Source: Streptomyces humidus | GTDB lineage: Bacteria; Actinomycetota; Actinomycetes; Streptomycetales; Streptomycetaceae | DNA: 36,721 nucleotides | Assembly: GCF_014649655.1 (NCBI RefSeq) | Contig: NZ_BMTL01000056.1 | Span: 1 to 36,721, forward strand | Reading direction: 5' to 3' | In this document: one piece after another, positions 16,655 to 24,696 of the stretch | Position numbering within the stretch: position 1 is the first letter of the stretch | Layout of the letters: every line of letters begins with the position of its first letter | The notes under the pieces: generated by a model | Told to the model about the DNA's origin: nothing | The model's database searches: none | What the model saw: only the letters and a program-made list of their open reading frames with translations | Position numbers and translations under genes: made by a program

Positions 16655-16684
16655 CGCCCCCGGCCTGTCAACGGCCAGGGGGCG
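16655..16684 (+). terminator. Terminator after the SHOCT gene
   Basis: CGCCCCCGGCC (16655-16665) pairs with GGCC-A-GGGGGCG (16673-16684), with one bulged A and a 7-base loop. A second short hairpin, ACGCGG-TACC-CCGCGT (16689-16704), follows directly. Confidence 0.75.
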
Positions 16685-16767
16685 GATCACGCGGTACCCC
16701 GCGTGGGGGCACCCCTGACGGCCTCGTGAAACCCCGCCCTCCCGCCGGACGCAGTGGAGGCTCAGTA

Positions 16768-17138
16768 ATGATCGACAATCGCCTGTCCGGCGTCGAGACC
16801 CGGGACCTCACTCCCAAGGAGCGAGCCGCCCGCGGCAAGGCCGCCCGCGCCGGCGTACCCCGGTCCAGCCACGCCGAGTTCACACCGCCGGCCGAGCGCA
16901 CGGACCCGCGTCCGTGGTACGGGCGGCCGTGCAGTCCTACCGCGAGCGCATGCGGGCCTTCGCCGGGATGGGCAATCTCGACGTCTGGTACACCCGCTTC
17001 GACATGGACGAACTGCGGCAGCAGTTCGCCCCGATGCTGAGTGCCGGGCAGCGTGACCGCCTGGCGCACACGGAGAAGCAGGCGCGCGCTCATGACACGC
17101 TGCAGGTCTTCGACAAGCTCACGCACGTCAGTTCTTGA
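16768..17138 (+). pseudogene. DUF2252 protein gene, internally deleted and 3'-truncated
   Basis: The ATG at 16768, with GGAGG upstream, opens a normal DUF2252 N-terminus (LTPKERAARGKAARAGVPRS, then SHAEFTPPAERTDP). At about 16908 it jumps in another frame to a mid-protein segment (RAAVQSYRERMRAFAGMGNL, DVWYTRF, HDTLQVFDKLTHV). Roughly 200 residues between them are gone. The frame then stops where repeat copy B begins (17131). Full DUF2252 proteins are about 430-470 residues, so this is a remnant. DUF2252 members resemble kinase-fold phosphotransferases, but nothing active can remain here. Confidence 0.8.
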
Positions 17139-17233
17139 GCCTGCGGTGAAGGGCTCTTGACCTGCGGCTTTGTGTCGCAGGCGGTTCGACCGGCCTGTTG
17201 CTCTCCATGCAGCGGGTCGAATGGACGGATCGA
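17131..17233 (+). repeat. Dispersed repeat copy B
   Basis: It starts with the codons for LEPAVKGS and a TGA at 17158-17160, the end of the RNA-methyltransferase tail of copies A and D. TGACCTGCGGCTTTGTG and then CCTGTTGCTCTCCATGCAGC follow. The 42 bp from 17193 match 34 of 42 positions in copy C at 24243. Copy B abuts the truncated DUF2252 gene on the left. Confidence 0.65.
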
Positions 17234-17362
17234 TCCTCAGGGCAGGACCGTCAAGGTCGAGCGTGAACCGTACGTCGCCGAGGGTGCCGTCCTGGCGGCG
17301 ATGGCGTTGACACATGCAGAGGGAAATCCGGGCCGCCGCGATCCGGTGTGCGGGGTGGTGGG

Positions 17363-17437
17363 GAGGCTGACCAGCGCCGTGGCGCCGGAGTTGCTCCTCA
17401 TGCCCGACGGGTCGTACGCCGTGAGGACCTTGCCGCA
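17363..17437 (-). pseudogene. Remnant of an RHS C-terminal toxin domain
   Basis: Minus-strand translation gives TAYDPSGMRSNSGATAL, 12 of 17 identical to TAYGPSGIKGESGATAL in the intact toxin domain encoded at 18285-18710. Stops and frame changes lie on both sides. It is downstream of the intact toxin/immunity pair in the same orientation, where displaced toxin cassettes are typically found. The rest of 17234-17515 shows no gene. Confidence 0.6.
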
Positions 17438-17515
17438 GTGTCACGGTCGGCGCCCGCCCGTCGATCCGCACAGACCGCCGCACCCAGGCCCCCGTTCCTT
17501 GGTCTTCGTCCTCGT

Positions 17516-18274
17516 TCACCGGTTCCCGTAGTCCTCCACGTAGGTGGCGATCAGCTCGAGCAGGGCGTCGGCCCGGTGCCGGTCCTCGCGTTGCTCGCGC
17601 AGGGCTCTGTCGGCGGCCTGGAGGCGGGCCAGGACGGCCGGTTCACCGTCGACCAGGTCGTCGACCACCGGCGTGGTGACCAGATCCAGGCATTCGGTGA
17701 GCAGGCGGCGGGTGGCCGGGACGGGGGGAGCAGGGTCGGGGGTGGCGAAGCTGGTGGTCAGGTAGCGCGCGGGGTCCGTGAGGCTCCAGCCGACGACGGT
17801 GCCGTGCTGGACGAGGAGCGCCACGTCGGGGGCGATGCCGATGCCGGCTTCCAGCGGTTCGTCGAGGACGTCGAGGTCACGCAGGCAGGTCAGCAGGGCA
17901 TCGCCGGGAGCGCGGCACAGCACCGTGCACATCTCGTGCCGGAAGTCCTTGACCTCGTCCGCGCGGAGCCCGCCCGGGCGTACTTCGGGCTGGACGGGAA
18001 GGCGGGCCGAGTCCTCGGCTGAGGCGGACTCTTCCGGAATTCGGAATTCAGCCCCGACCAGCTGTCGGTCGCTCGGGGCGAAGCGGAAAACGTCGGGGAG
18101 GTCCCACAACAGGTCCTGGCTGCCGAACGTCTCGGCGAGGAACTTCTCGCGTTCCACCCGATCCGCATAGGGGGAAACGATCAGAGAAGTACCGAGGAGA
18201 CGGGGAACGAGGTCGAGCGGCTCGTCCGTCACCGTCGCGGACCAGCCGCCGTCGAACTTCAGTTTCGTCGTCAT
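17516..18274 (-). CDS. Probable immunity protein for the RHS toxin
   Basis: A 252-residue soluble protein with no recognised family. It begins 7 bp after the toxin stop codon (ATG at 18274, AGG 5 bases before it), the usual place for a polymorphic-toxin immunity gene. It is acidic and rich in Asp/Glu/Leu, starting TTKLKFDGGWSATVTDEPLD, with a central segment FGSQDLLWDLPDVFRFAPSD and a long helical C-terminus (LQAADRALREQREDRH). A degraded relative of its first 70 residues occurs at 25079-25270, again next to a toxin fragment, which strengthens the pairing. The assignment rests on position and this co-occurrence, not on homology to a characterised immunity protein. Confidence 0.68.
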   Translation of the reverse strand: MTTKLKFDGGWSATVTDEPLDLVPRLLGTSLIVSPYADRVEREKFLAETFGSQDLLWDLPDVFRFAPSDRQLVGAEFRIPEESASAEDSARLPVQPEVRPGGLRADEVKDFRHEMCTVLCRAPGDALLTCLRDLDVLDEPLEAGIGIAPDVALLVQHGTVVGWSLTDPARYLTTSFATPDPAPPVPATRRLLTECLDLVTTPVVDDLVDGEPAVLARLQAADRALREQREDRHRADALLELIATYVEDYGNR

Positions 18275-18281
18275 CACTGCC

Positions 18282-21200
18282 TCATCTGATCTGTACCGCC
18301 GGAGGCTGGAAGCGGCCGTCCTTGGCGGGAATCCTGCCGTTCACGATGTCCTCGTGGGTCACCGGGGCGCCGGGGTCCGTGGGTTTCCCACCGAGCGCCG
18401 TGGCCCCGGACTCGCCCTTGATGCCCGAGGGACCGTACGCCGTGATGGCCTGGCCCTGGGTGCTGCCGAGGCCGTCGGTCACCACGATGTCGTCACCCTG
18501 TCGGAAGGTGAACGTCCCGGCCGTGCCCGTCGAGTGGTACACGGCGTCCGGGTTCTTGAGGATCTCGACGACCCGTTCGTCGCTGAAGGCGTGCCGGGTG
18601 TCCCCGTGGTAGTCGTGGCGTTTCCTGAACCCGCCGTCCTGTGCTCTCTCGACGATGTCGTCCACGACCTTGTTGATCCGCTTCTGCGCCCGCTCCTCCT
18701 TCGTGTACTTGGGCATGAGGCCCAGCGGGTCGCACCCGCTGTGCGGGTTGTCCACGTACGCGACGGGGTTCGGGGCGGGAGCGAGGCCGAGGGGGTCGGG
18801 GGAGGCGTAGCGGCCGGTTTCGGGGTCGTAGTGGCGGAAGTGGTTGTAGTGGAGGCCGGTTTCGGGGTCGTAGTACTGGCCGGGGAAGCGGAGTGGTGTG
18901 TAGGTGCTGCTGTCCCGGGACCAGGCCGTGGTGCCCCAGAGCGTGGCCCGGCTGCGCCAGGCGATGTCGCCCGTCTCGTCGACGAGTTCGGTGGGGGCGC
19001 CGATGAGGTCGGTGGCGATGGCGAAGAACCGGCGGTCGATCTCGTCCTGGCGGTCGTCGGCCGTGAGGATGCGCTCGGTCTGGGCCAGGGGGACGACGTC
19101 CTGGTGGTCCCAGGTGAGGGCGACTGTGTTCGGGGCGTCCGGCTGGTGGCTGATCTGTTCGCACAGAGTGAGCCCGTCCCAGGTGAAGCGGATCTCCTCG
19201 ACCACGCTCTCGCCGTCGGCCGCCAGGCGCTGTTTCGCGCTGCGGCGGCCGAGGGGGTCGTAGCGGTACCTCCACCGGGCCCCGTCGGGGGTGGTCACGG
19301 AGGTGAGGCGGTTCTCCGTGTCCCACGTGTAGCGCCAGGTGTCCGGCTTACGGGAGAGCCGGGTCTTCTGCCGCAGGGTGACCCGGCCGAGAGCGTCGTG
19401 TTCGAAGCGGACGTCTCCGGCCCGCGTGATGGTGGTGCCGGTGTAGGCGCGCGGTCCGGTGGCCTCGCTGCCGGGGTGGCGGGACGGCCAGGATGCGGAG
19501 GTCTGGTTGCCGGCGTCGTCGTAGGCATACCGCTCCGTCCAGCCCTGGGCGTGTACGGCGGTGACGCGGCCCGCCTGATCGAGGTCGAAGGTGCGGGTGC
19601 CCGACAGCCGGTCCGCGACGGCGGTCAGGCGACCGTCGGCGCGGTAGGAGTACGCGCGGCTGTTGACGGCACGCCCTCCGGCGGTGATGTGCTGCGCGGA
19701 GAGCCGTCCGGCTTCGTCCCAGGCGGAGGTCATGGTGATCGAGTCGCCGAAGACGCGGGTGACCTCCCGGCCAGCCGCGTCGTGCGTGAAGTCGATCCGG
19801 CGGCCGCCGCTGGTCAGGCGGTGGGGTAGCCCGTTCGTGCCGTAGGCGTAGGAGGTGACGTGACCGGTGGGCGTGGTGCGGCGGGTACGGCGGCCCAGGA
19901 CGTCACAGGCGTACAGGATGGGGCGGCCGTCGACCAGTTCCGCCTTGGTGAGCCCGCGACGGTCGTACTGGTAGCGCAGTTCACTGTCCGGTCCGGCTGC
20001 CTCCACCAGGCGCCCGGCCCTGTCGTAGGCGTAGGTCGTCACGCGGCCGTCGACATCCTTGCGGATCACCTGGCCGAGCTGGTCACGCTCGAAGGAGATG
20101 GTTCCGCCGAGCGCGTCGACGCGGGCGGCGAGCCGGCCCGCGGCGTCCACACGGTAGGTGAGGGTGCGGCCGTCGAAGTCGGTCTCGGAGACGATCTCGC
20201 CGGCCGCGTCGTAGTCGTAGGTCCAGGTCAGCCCTTGCGGGTTGATGACGCGGTTGAGGCGTAGCTCGGCGTCGTGCTCGAACTCGTAGCGGGCGCCGTC
20301 GGGCCCCGTGCGTGCGACCGGCAGGTCGAAGTGGGTGTACTCGAAGCGGGAGACGCCACCGGACGCGTCGGTGTGGGTGAGCAGGTTGCCCTCGCCGTCG
20401 TAGGTCCACGACTCGGTGGCGCCGTCGGGGCCGGTGCGTCGGGCGAGTTGCCCGTCGGCGTGCCACTCGAAGCAGGTGGCGCCGCCGACCGGATCGGTGA
20501 CACGGACAGGTCTGCCGAGGGCGTTCCGCTCCGTGCGGGTGACGGCGCCGTCCGGGTCGGTCACCACGATGGGCAGCCCCGCCGCGTCGCACACCACGCG
20601 TGTCGTGGCCCCGAGGGCGTCCGTGGCCGAGGTGAGCCGGCCGGCTCGGTCGTAGGAGTAGCGGGTGGTGGAGCCGGCCTGGTCGGTGACGGCCGTGCGG
20701 TTGCCGCGCTCGTCGAACTCATGGACCATGCGGGTGCCGTCCGGCCCGACGACCTCAACCGGCAGGCCGAACTGGCCGCGCACGGTACGCAGTTCGCTTC
20801 CGTCGGGGCGGGTGGCGGAGACGACCCGGCCGTCCTCGTCGTACGAGAACGCCGTGGTGAGGCCCAGCGGGTCGGTGCGGGTCAGGAGGTTGCCGCGCGG
20901 GTCGTAGGTGAAGCGGGTGGTGTGGCCGAGGGGGTCGGTGGTGGCCAGGAGACGGCAGCCGGGGCCGAACAGGTGGCGGGTGCTGTGTCCCCCGGCGGTG
21001 GTGAGCGTGGTGGCGCGGTGGCCTGTTCCGGGGTCGGGTCCGGTGTAGGTGAGGGTGATCTGGACGTGGCCTGCTTCGCCGCCTTCGGCGACGACGCGGT
21101 CGCGGTCGTCGTAGAGGTAGTCGTAGCGGCTGTTGTTGGAGTCGATCCAGGCGATGACGCGACGGCGGTCGTCGTAGACGAAGGCGGTGGTGGCGCCCGA

Positions 21201-23051
21201 CGGCTTGGTGACCGTGGTGAGGTTGCCGTCCTGGTAGCCGTAGCTCATCAAGGGCAGGTCGGCGCCGTCGTCGCCCGCGCCGGCCAGGGACAGGGCGGTG
21301 ACCAGGCCGTCGGTCACGGACAGCTTCACCCGGTGGCCCGCCGAGTGGACGAGGGCCAGCGGCAGGCCGTCCTCGCCGCGGTCGACGGTGATCGTGTGGC
21401 CGTTGCGTTCGGTGACGCCCGACAGCCAGGCGACACCGTCGCCCCCCGGTTCGCTGCCTGACGGGGCGGTGAAGTGGAAGATCAGGCCGCCGTCGAGGTC
21501 GGTGACCGTGTAGTCGCCGTCGGTGTCGCGGGCCAGCAGGGTGCGGGTCCGGCCCGATGCCGGCCTGGTGGGCGCGCCGGGAACCGGGTGCGGGTACGGG
21601 ATCAGGAGGCCGTCGGCGGTGACATGGACGACGCCGACGGCGTCGATCTGCAGACGCTCATCGACGGTCGAGGTCCAGGCCGGTCCGAGGAAGCGGCCGA
21701 CCGTGCAACCCGACTCGGTGCGGCGGGTGAAGACCAGCGGCAGGATGCCAGGGATCGCCAGATCGGTCTGGGGCAGGAACATCCGGCCCGAAGCGAGGTC
21801 GACGGGGTCGGTGCCGTCGGCGGGGCGTTCGACGTCAGGCCGGTTGTGGGTGCCCTCGGGGGCGTCGTCGAGCAGTCGGCGTGCCTTCGCGAGGTCGGAC
21901 GCCTCCTCGGCGATGCGGACACCCTTCGCCGCGGCGCCGCCTCCACCGGTGGCGGCCGTCAGCGCCAGGTCGGGGATCAGCCGGCCGAAGCCCTCGGCCG
22001 GGTCCTTCATGAAATCGCTGACCATCTGCTTGCCCGTGCCGACGGGGTCGTTGGCGGCCACCACCAGACCCGCGGCCAGGCTGTTGAGGGACGTGGCGTA
22101 CTCGGCCGGGTGGGTGATGTTGTACGGGTCCATCGGATTGACCGAGCGGACGAAGTTCACGATGCCGGCCGTGCCCTTGACGATGCCGCCGCCGACGTGG
22201 TCGCCCATGATCTGCAGCTCCTGGACGCCGTCGCCCAACTGCTCGGCGTAGGACGGCTTCTTCGGGGCGAGGTCGCGGGCCGCGCGGACCGCGGAGCTCG
22301 CGGTCTCCGCCGCCGAGTTCCGCTGCTTGCGGGCCTCGGCGAGGATGTCCTGGGCCTCCTGCATCAGCTGCCTGCCCGGGTCGTCGAACGTCGCCGCGGG
22401 CCTGGGCGGGAGCGAGGCCGGGTCACGCTTGTCTGCGGGCTGCGCGTTGTAGCGGTCGACGGCGGCGTTGTAGTCGTCGACCTTCTTGCGATGGGCGTCG
22501 GCGGCGTCCTCGGAGGCTTTGACGCCCTTCTTCCACTTGTCGATCGACGTCTGCGCCTGCCCCTGCGCCCAGGTGACGGTGGAGGCGAACGCCTCCAGCG
22601 CGGCGGCCGCCTTCTCACAGGCGTCCGCCCCGGTGAACCACCTGGGCGGCTGGGTGCCCACAGCGGTCCGAAGGGCCTCGGCCGTCTCGCCTTCGAGCCG
22701 CGAGGAGTCCAGGCCCCTGAGCCCCTCGCCGGCGTCGTCGAACGCCGTCCGGAACGCCCGCAGTTTCGTCGCGGTGGCGTTGAGCTTGTCGGCGCTGCCG
22801 TAGATCAGCTTGGTCCTGTCCTCGGTCTGCCCGAGGTCCATCTCGTCGGTTTCGGCACCCATCCGGTCGGCGACCGAACGGGACTTCTCGCGCACCCAGT
22901 CCGCACCGGAATCCCATCCGACGTCCTCCAACCGGTCGGCGGTCCAGTTCCCGGCGTCCTCGACCCGGTTGCCGGCCCACTCGACGCCTTCCTCGACCGC
23001 CTCCTCGACCGAGTCGGGCGTGATGTCACTGATGAAGTCGCCGATACCCAT
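18282..23051 (-). CDS. RHS-repeat polymorphic toxin with T7SS/ESX-type N-terminus
   Basis: A 1589-residue protein. Residues 1-300 are helical, with WXG100/LXG-like features and a long coiled region (KASEDAADAHRKKVDDYNAA), as in putative type-VII-secreted RHS proteins; no Sec signal is seen. DUF6531 lies at about 415-480 (DPVDLASGRMFLPQTDLAIP). Many YD/RHS repeats follow (for example TRYSYDRAGRLTSATDALGA), ending in the core boundary YYDPETGLHYNHFRHYDPET and CDPLGLMP. The last 142 residues (about 1448-1589) are the toxin part, with RHAFSDERVVEILKNPDAVY, FRQGDDIVVTDG and PVTHEDIVNG. I cannot match it to a named toxin; the small mixed alpha/beta layout with conserved His and Arg suggests a BECR-like RNase, a weak inference. 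The gene lies 2 bp after its WXG100-like partner and 7 bp before the immunity gene. Confidence 0.88.
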   Translation of the reverse strand: MGIGDFISDITPDSVEEAVEEGVEWAGNRVEDAGNWTADRLEDVGWDSGADWVREKSRSVADRMGAETDEMDLGQTEDRTKLIYGSADKLNATATKLRAFRTAFDDAGEGLRGLDSSRLEGETAEALRTAVGTQPPRWFTGADACEKAAAALEAFASTVTWAQGQAQTSIDKWKKGVKASEDAADAHRKKVDDYNAAVDRYNAQPADKRDPASLPPRPAATFDDPGRQLMQEAQDILAEARKQRNSAAETASSAVRAARDLAPKKPSYAEQLGDGVQELQIMGDHVGGGIVKGTAGIVNFVRSVNPMDPYNITHPAEYATSLNSLAAGLVVAANDPVGTGKQMVSDFMKDPAEGFGRLIPDLALTAATGGGGAAAKGVRIAEEASDLAKARRLLDDAPEGTHNRPDVERPADGTDPVDLASGRMFLPQTDLAIPGILPLVFTRRTESGCTVGRFLGPAWTSTVDERLQIDAVGVVHVTADGLLIPYPHPVPGAPTRPASGRTRTLLARDTDGDYTVTDLDGGLIFHFTAPSGSEPGGDGVAWLSGVTERNGHTITVDRGEDGLPLALVHSAGHRVKLSVTDGLVTALSLAGAGDDGADLPLMSYGYQDGNLTTVTKPSGATTAFVYDDRRRVIAWIDSNNSRYDYLYDDRDRVVAEGGEAGHVQITLTYTGPDPGTGHRATTLTTAGGHSTRHLFGPGCRLLATTDPLGHTTRFTYDPRGNLLTRTDPLGLTTAFSYDEDGRVVSATRPDGSELRTVRGQFGLPVEVVGPDGTRMVHEFDERGNRTAVTDQAGSTTRYSYDRAGRLTSATDALGATTRVVCDAAGLPIVVTDPDGAVTRTERNALGRPVRVTDPVGGATCFEWHADGQLARRTGPDGATESWTYDGEGNLLTHTDASGGVSRFEYTHFDLPVARTGPDGARYEFEHDAELRLNRVINPQGLTWTYDYDAAGEIVSETDFDGRTLTYRVDAAGRLAARVDALGGTISFERDQLGQVIRKDVDGRVTTYAYDRAGRLVEAAGPDSELRYQYDRRGLTKAELVDGRPILYACDVLGRRTRRTTPTGHVTSYAYGTNGLPHRLTSGGRRIDFTHDAAGREVTRVFGDSITMTSAWDEAGRLSAQHITAGGRAVNSRAYSYRADGRLTAVADRLSGTRTFDLDQAGRVTAVHAQGWTERYAYDDAGNQTSASWPSRHPGSEATGPRAYTGTTITRAGDVRFEHDALGRVTLRQKTRLSRKPDTWRYTWDTENRLTSVTTPDGARWRYRYDPLGRRSAKQRLAADGESVVEEIRFTWDGLTLCEQISHQPDAPNTVALTWDHQDVVPLAQTERILTADDRQDEIDRRFFAIATDLIGAPTELVDETGDIAWRSRATLWGTTAWSRDSSTYTPLRFPGQYYDPETGLHYNHFRHYDPETGRYASPDPLGLAPAPNPVAYVDNPHSGCDPLGLMPKYTKEERAQKRINKVVDDIVERAQDGGFRKRHDYHGDTRHAFSDERVVEILKNPDAVYHSTGTAGTFTFRQGDDIVVTDGLGSTQGQAITAYGPSGIKGESGATALGGKPTDPGAPVTHEDIVNGRIPAKDGRFQPPAVQIR

Positions 23052-23053
23052 GG

Positions 23054-23707
23054 TCAGTTCCCACCCGACTCACCCTGCTGCGCCTGCTGGGCGCGCTCCT
23101 CAGGCGACGGACCGAAGGTGTCGTCCAGCGCCTGGTTCCACTCGTCGTCGGAGATGCCGAGCGCGTCGTTGAGCACCTCGGACCGCCGGCCTCCCTGCCC
23201 CTCGGTGAGGACGGTGCGGCCGGTGTCCTTCCACGTCTGCTCCATCTCCTGACCGGCCCGGTCCCATGACTCGGCGCTCCAGTCCGGGTCCAGGGAGTCC
23301 GGAGTGATGACGTCGCCCCAGTTCTGCCGGGTGATCTCCTCCTCGGTGGCGTGCGGGTTGCCGCCCATCACGGAGTTGACGCCCACCTTCAGCGCGCCCG
23401 CGACGTACTGGTCGTGTTCCCACTGGGTGCCCGCCGCCAGGCCGAGGCGGTTCGCGAGCGCGCTGGCATCGCCGACCAGGGCGCGCACGCCCCACTCCCA
23501 GCGCTCGCAGAAGTCCTCGAAGTCGACCGAGAGGCCATGATGTCCGGCCTCCATCCCGGTCATCGACAATCCCGAGAACCCCTTGCCCGTCACCGACCCG
23601 GTGGCACCGCCCAGTTCACCGAGCTCGTCGATGGTCGCGCCCACGCCCTGGGTGAACTTGGCTACGGCTTCCCTGCCGAGCCGGATGTCCATGCCCTCAC
23701 CGCCCAT
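23054..23707 (-). CDS. WXG100-type partner of the RHS toxin
   Basis: A 217-residue protein with no named family. Its first 100 residues are helical and contain a W-x-W-G element (EDFCERWEWGVRALVGDASA), as in WXG100/ESX helper proteins. The C-terminal half is polar and ends in a low-complexity Gln/Glu/Gly tail (ERAQQAQQGESGGN). GGAGGG lies 8 bases before the ATG at 23707. It overlaps the upstream SseB-like gene by 11 bp and precedes the toxin by 2 bp, so all are one operon. It probably acts as a targeting factor or chaperone for export through the type VII system, inferred from its place and fold. Confidence 0.65.
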   Translation of the reverse strand: MGGEGMDIRLGREAVAKFTQGVGATIDELGELGGATGSVTGKGFSGLSMTGMEAGHHGLSVDFEDFCERWEWGVRALVGDASALANRLGLAAGTQWEHDQYVAGALKVGVNSVMGGNPHATEEEITRQNWGDVITPDSLDPDWSAESWDRAGQEMEQTWKDTGRTVLTEGQGGRRSEVLNDALGISDDEWNQALDDTFGPSPEERAQQAQQGESGGN

Positions 23708-24149
23708 GACCGCGCCCCTCCCTCATGCCGGCGTCGACGGCGACCGCGTCCGGGACGATGCCGACGACCGGCGGGAAGAACATCGACCCGTCCTCGGTGG
23801 CTATGTCGACGGCGAGGCCCGCGGGCTCGTCCAGGGACGGCACGACCTCGTCGACGATCCGGGCGCCCAACAGCGCCGCGTAGTCCATGGGCTGATCACC
23901 CGGCCCGTGCCGCAGGGCGAACCGGGCCAGCGCCGCCTCGTCGGTGAACCCACAGATCCACCGCACCCCGCCCGACCGCGCCGACCACAGGCCGCCGTCC
24001 GCCGTCGGCACCAGAAGAACCGACCGCCGCATCTCGCCGACCAGCGCCCGAGGATCACCAACACCCGCTCTCTGCTCGGCGATCCGCTCGGCAAGCGCCG
24101 TCCCTGCCTGCTCCACAGCCCCTCCCTCGCTGTTGGCGACTGATGGCAC
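23697..24149 (-). CDS. SseB-like protein at the head of the toxin operon
   Basis: A 150-residue soluble protein. The segment RRSVLLVPTADGGLWSARSG, then GVRWICGFTDEAALARFALR matches the N-terminal fold of SseB-family proteins, which are common partners in actinobacterial type VII toxin operons. The GTG start at 24149 lacks a clear RBS, and a start further in is possible. It overlaps the next gene by 11 bp. It is the first gene of the operon, so the promoter should lie in 24150-24240, but no clear -35/-10 was seen. Confidence 0.6.
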   Translation of the reverse strand: MPSVANSEGGAVEQAGTALAERIAEQRAGVGDPRALVGEMRRSVLLVPTADGGLWSARSGGVRWICGFTDEAALARFALRHGPGDQPMDYAALLGARIVDEVVPSLDEPAGLAVDIATEDGSMFFPPVVGIVPDAVAVDAGMREGRGHGR

Positions 24150-24235
24150 TGTAGGTCAGGACGTGCGCGCAGCTGTCGGTGGTTCGCCGGACGCTCATCA
24201 GTCCGACGCCGCCGACGGGCGCGTTCGCGACTCGT

Positions 24236-24315
24236 CGCTCGACCTGTTTCCCTCCGTGCAGCGGTTCGAGCGGTCGGATTGATCTCTGTAACTCGCTGAC
24301 CTGCGGGTTCGTGAG
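24236..24315 (+). repeat. Dispersed repeat copy C (rearranged)
   Basis: GCTCGACCTGTTTCCCTCCG followed by TGCAGCGGTTCGAG matches the distal half of copies B, D and E. TGACCTGCGGGTTCGTG, the proximal half, comes after it rather than before it. It lies upstream of the toxin operon, opposite copy B, in the same orientation. Nothing else is recognised in 24150-24475 except the GACG cluster. Confidence 0.6.
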
Positions 24316-24362
24316 TGAGGTGCCTGCATGCGCGACGCCTTCAGAGGGGCGTTCGGAGATTC

Positions 24363-24382
24363 TTGACGCTCGGATGACGCTC
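24363..24382. repeat. Phased GACG repeat, cluster 4
   Basis: TTGACGCTCGGATGACGCTC has GACG cores at 24365 and 24376, 11 bp apart. It closely resembles cluster 3 at 10865 and, like cluster 2, lies just after a copy of the dispersed repeat. Confidence 0.5.
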
Positions 24383-24475
24383 GCAGCGGAGGTCTTTGCT
24401 GCACCCCCTCAGGCGCTGCGAGCCGCTATCTCGGGCCCCACGTCTTCAGGGGACGCGGCTCGACCGCGCCAGCCG

Positions 24476-24494
24476 TGATACCGGTCAGGTATCA
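24476..24494. promoter_or_regulatory. Operator of the RHH/Doc toxin-antitoxin operon
   Basis: TGATACCGGTCAGGTATCA has perfect 7-bp arms around a 5-bp centre and ends 7 bp before the antitoxin ATG. Ribbon-helix-helix antitoxins autorepress by binding such palindromes, so this is the expected target of the protein encoded at 24502. Confidence 0.75.
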
Positions 24495-24501
24495 TGGCCG
24501 T

Positions 24502-24696
24502 ATGGCGATGACACTCCGGCTCCCCGACGACCTTGACGCGAAGCTCACCGAGCGGGCTCGTCGGGAGGGCCGCAGCAAGCAGGAACTTGCCATTGAAGCC
24601 ATCCGCGACGCCCAGGACCGGGCCGAGCTGAAGGTCGATGACGTCCTGGCCGAGCTCATGGACAGCGATGCGGAGATCCTGGACTACCTGAAGTGA
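24502..24696 (+). CDS. Ribbon-helix-helix antitoxin
   Basis: A 64-residue protein of Arc/MetJ/CopG type. TLRLPDDLDAKLTERARREG gives the DNA-contacting strand and first helix, then SKQELAIEAIRDAQDRAELK the second helix. The C-terminal tail (DDVLAELMDSDAEILDYLK) is acidic and likely wraps the Doc toxin. ATGs at 24502 and 24508 are both possible starts. The stop overlaps the toxin start by 4 bp (GTGA). It neutralises the Doc toxin and represses the operon through the palindrome just upstream. Confidence 0.82.
   Translation: MAMTLRLPDDLDAKLTERARREGRSKQELAIEAIRDAQDRAELKVDDVLAELMDSDAEILDYLK

Noticed and set aside
16668..17519. 283-codon minus-strand frame across the DUF2252 remnant and repeat B
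   Set aside because: It merely joins antisense DUF2252, repeat and toxin-remnant sequence, with no RBS and no consistent family similarity.
18354..23252. Very long plus-strand open frames opposite the RHS gene
   Set aside because: Composition is repetitive because the RHS repeats are read backwards. There are no domains, and the minus-strand frame has clear RHS motifs over its whole length.
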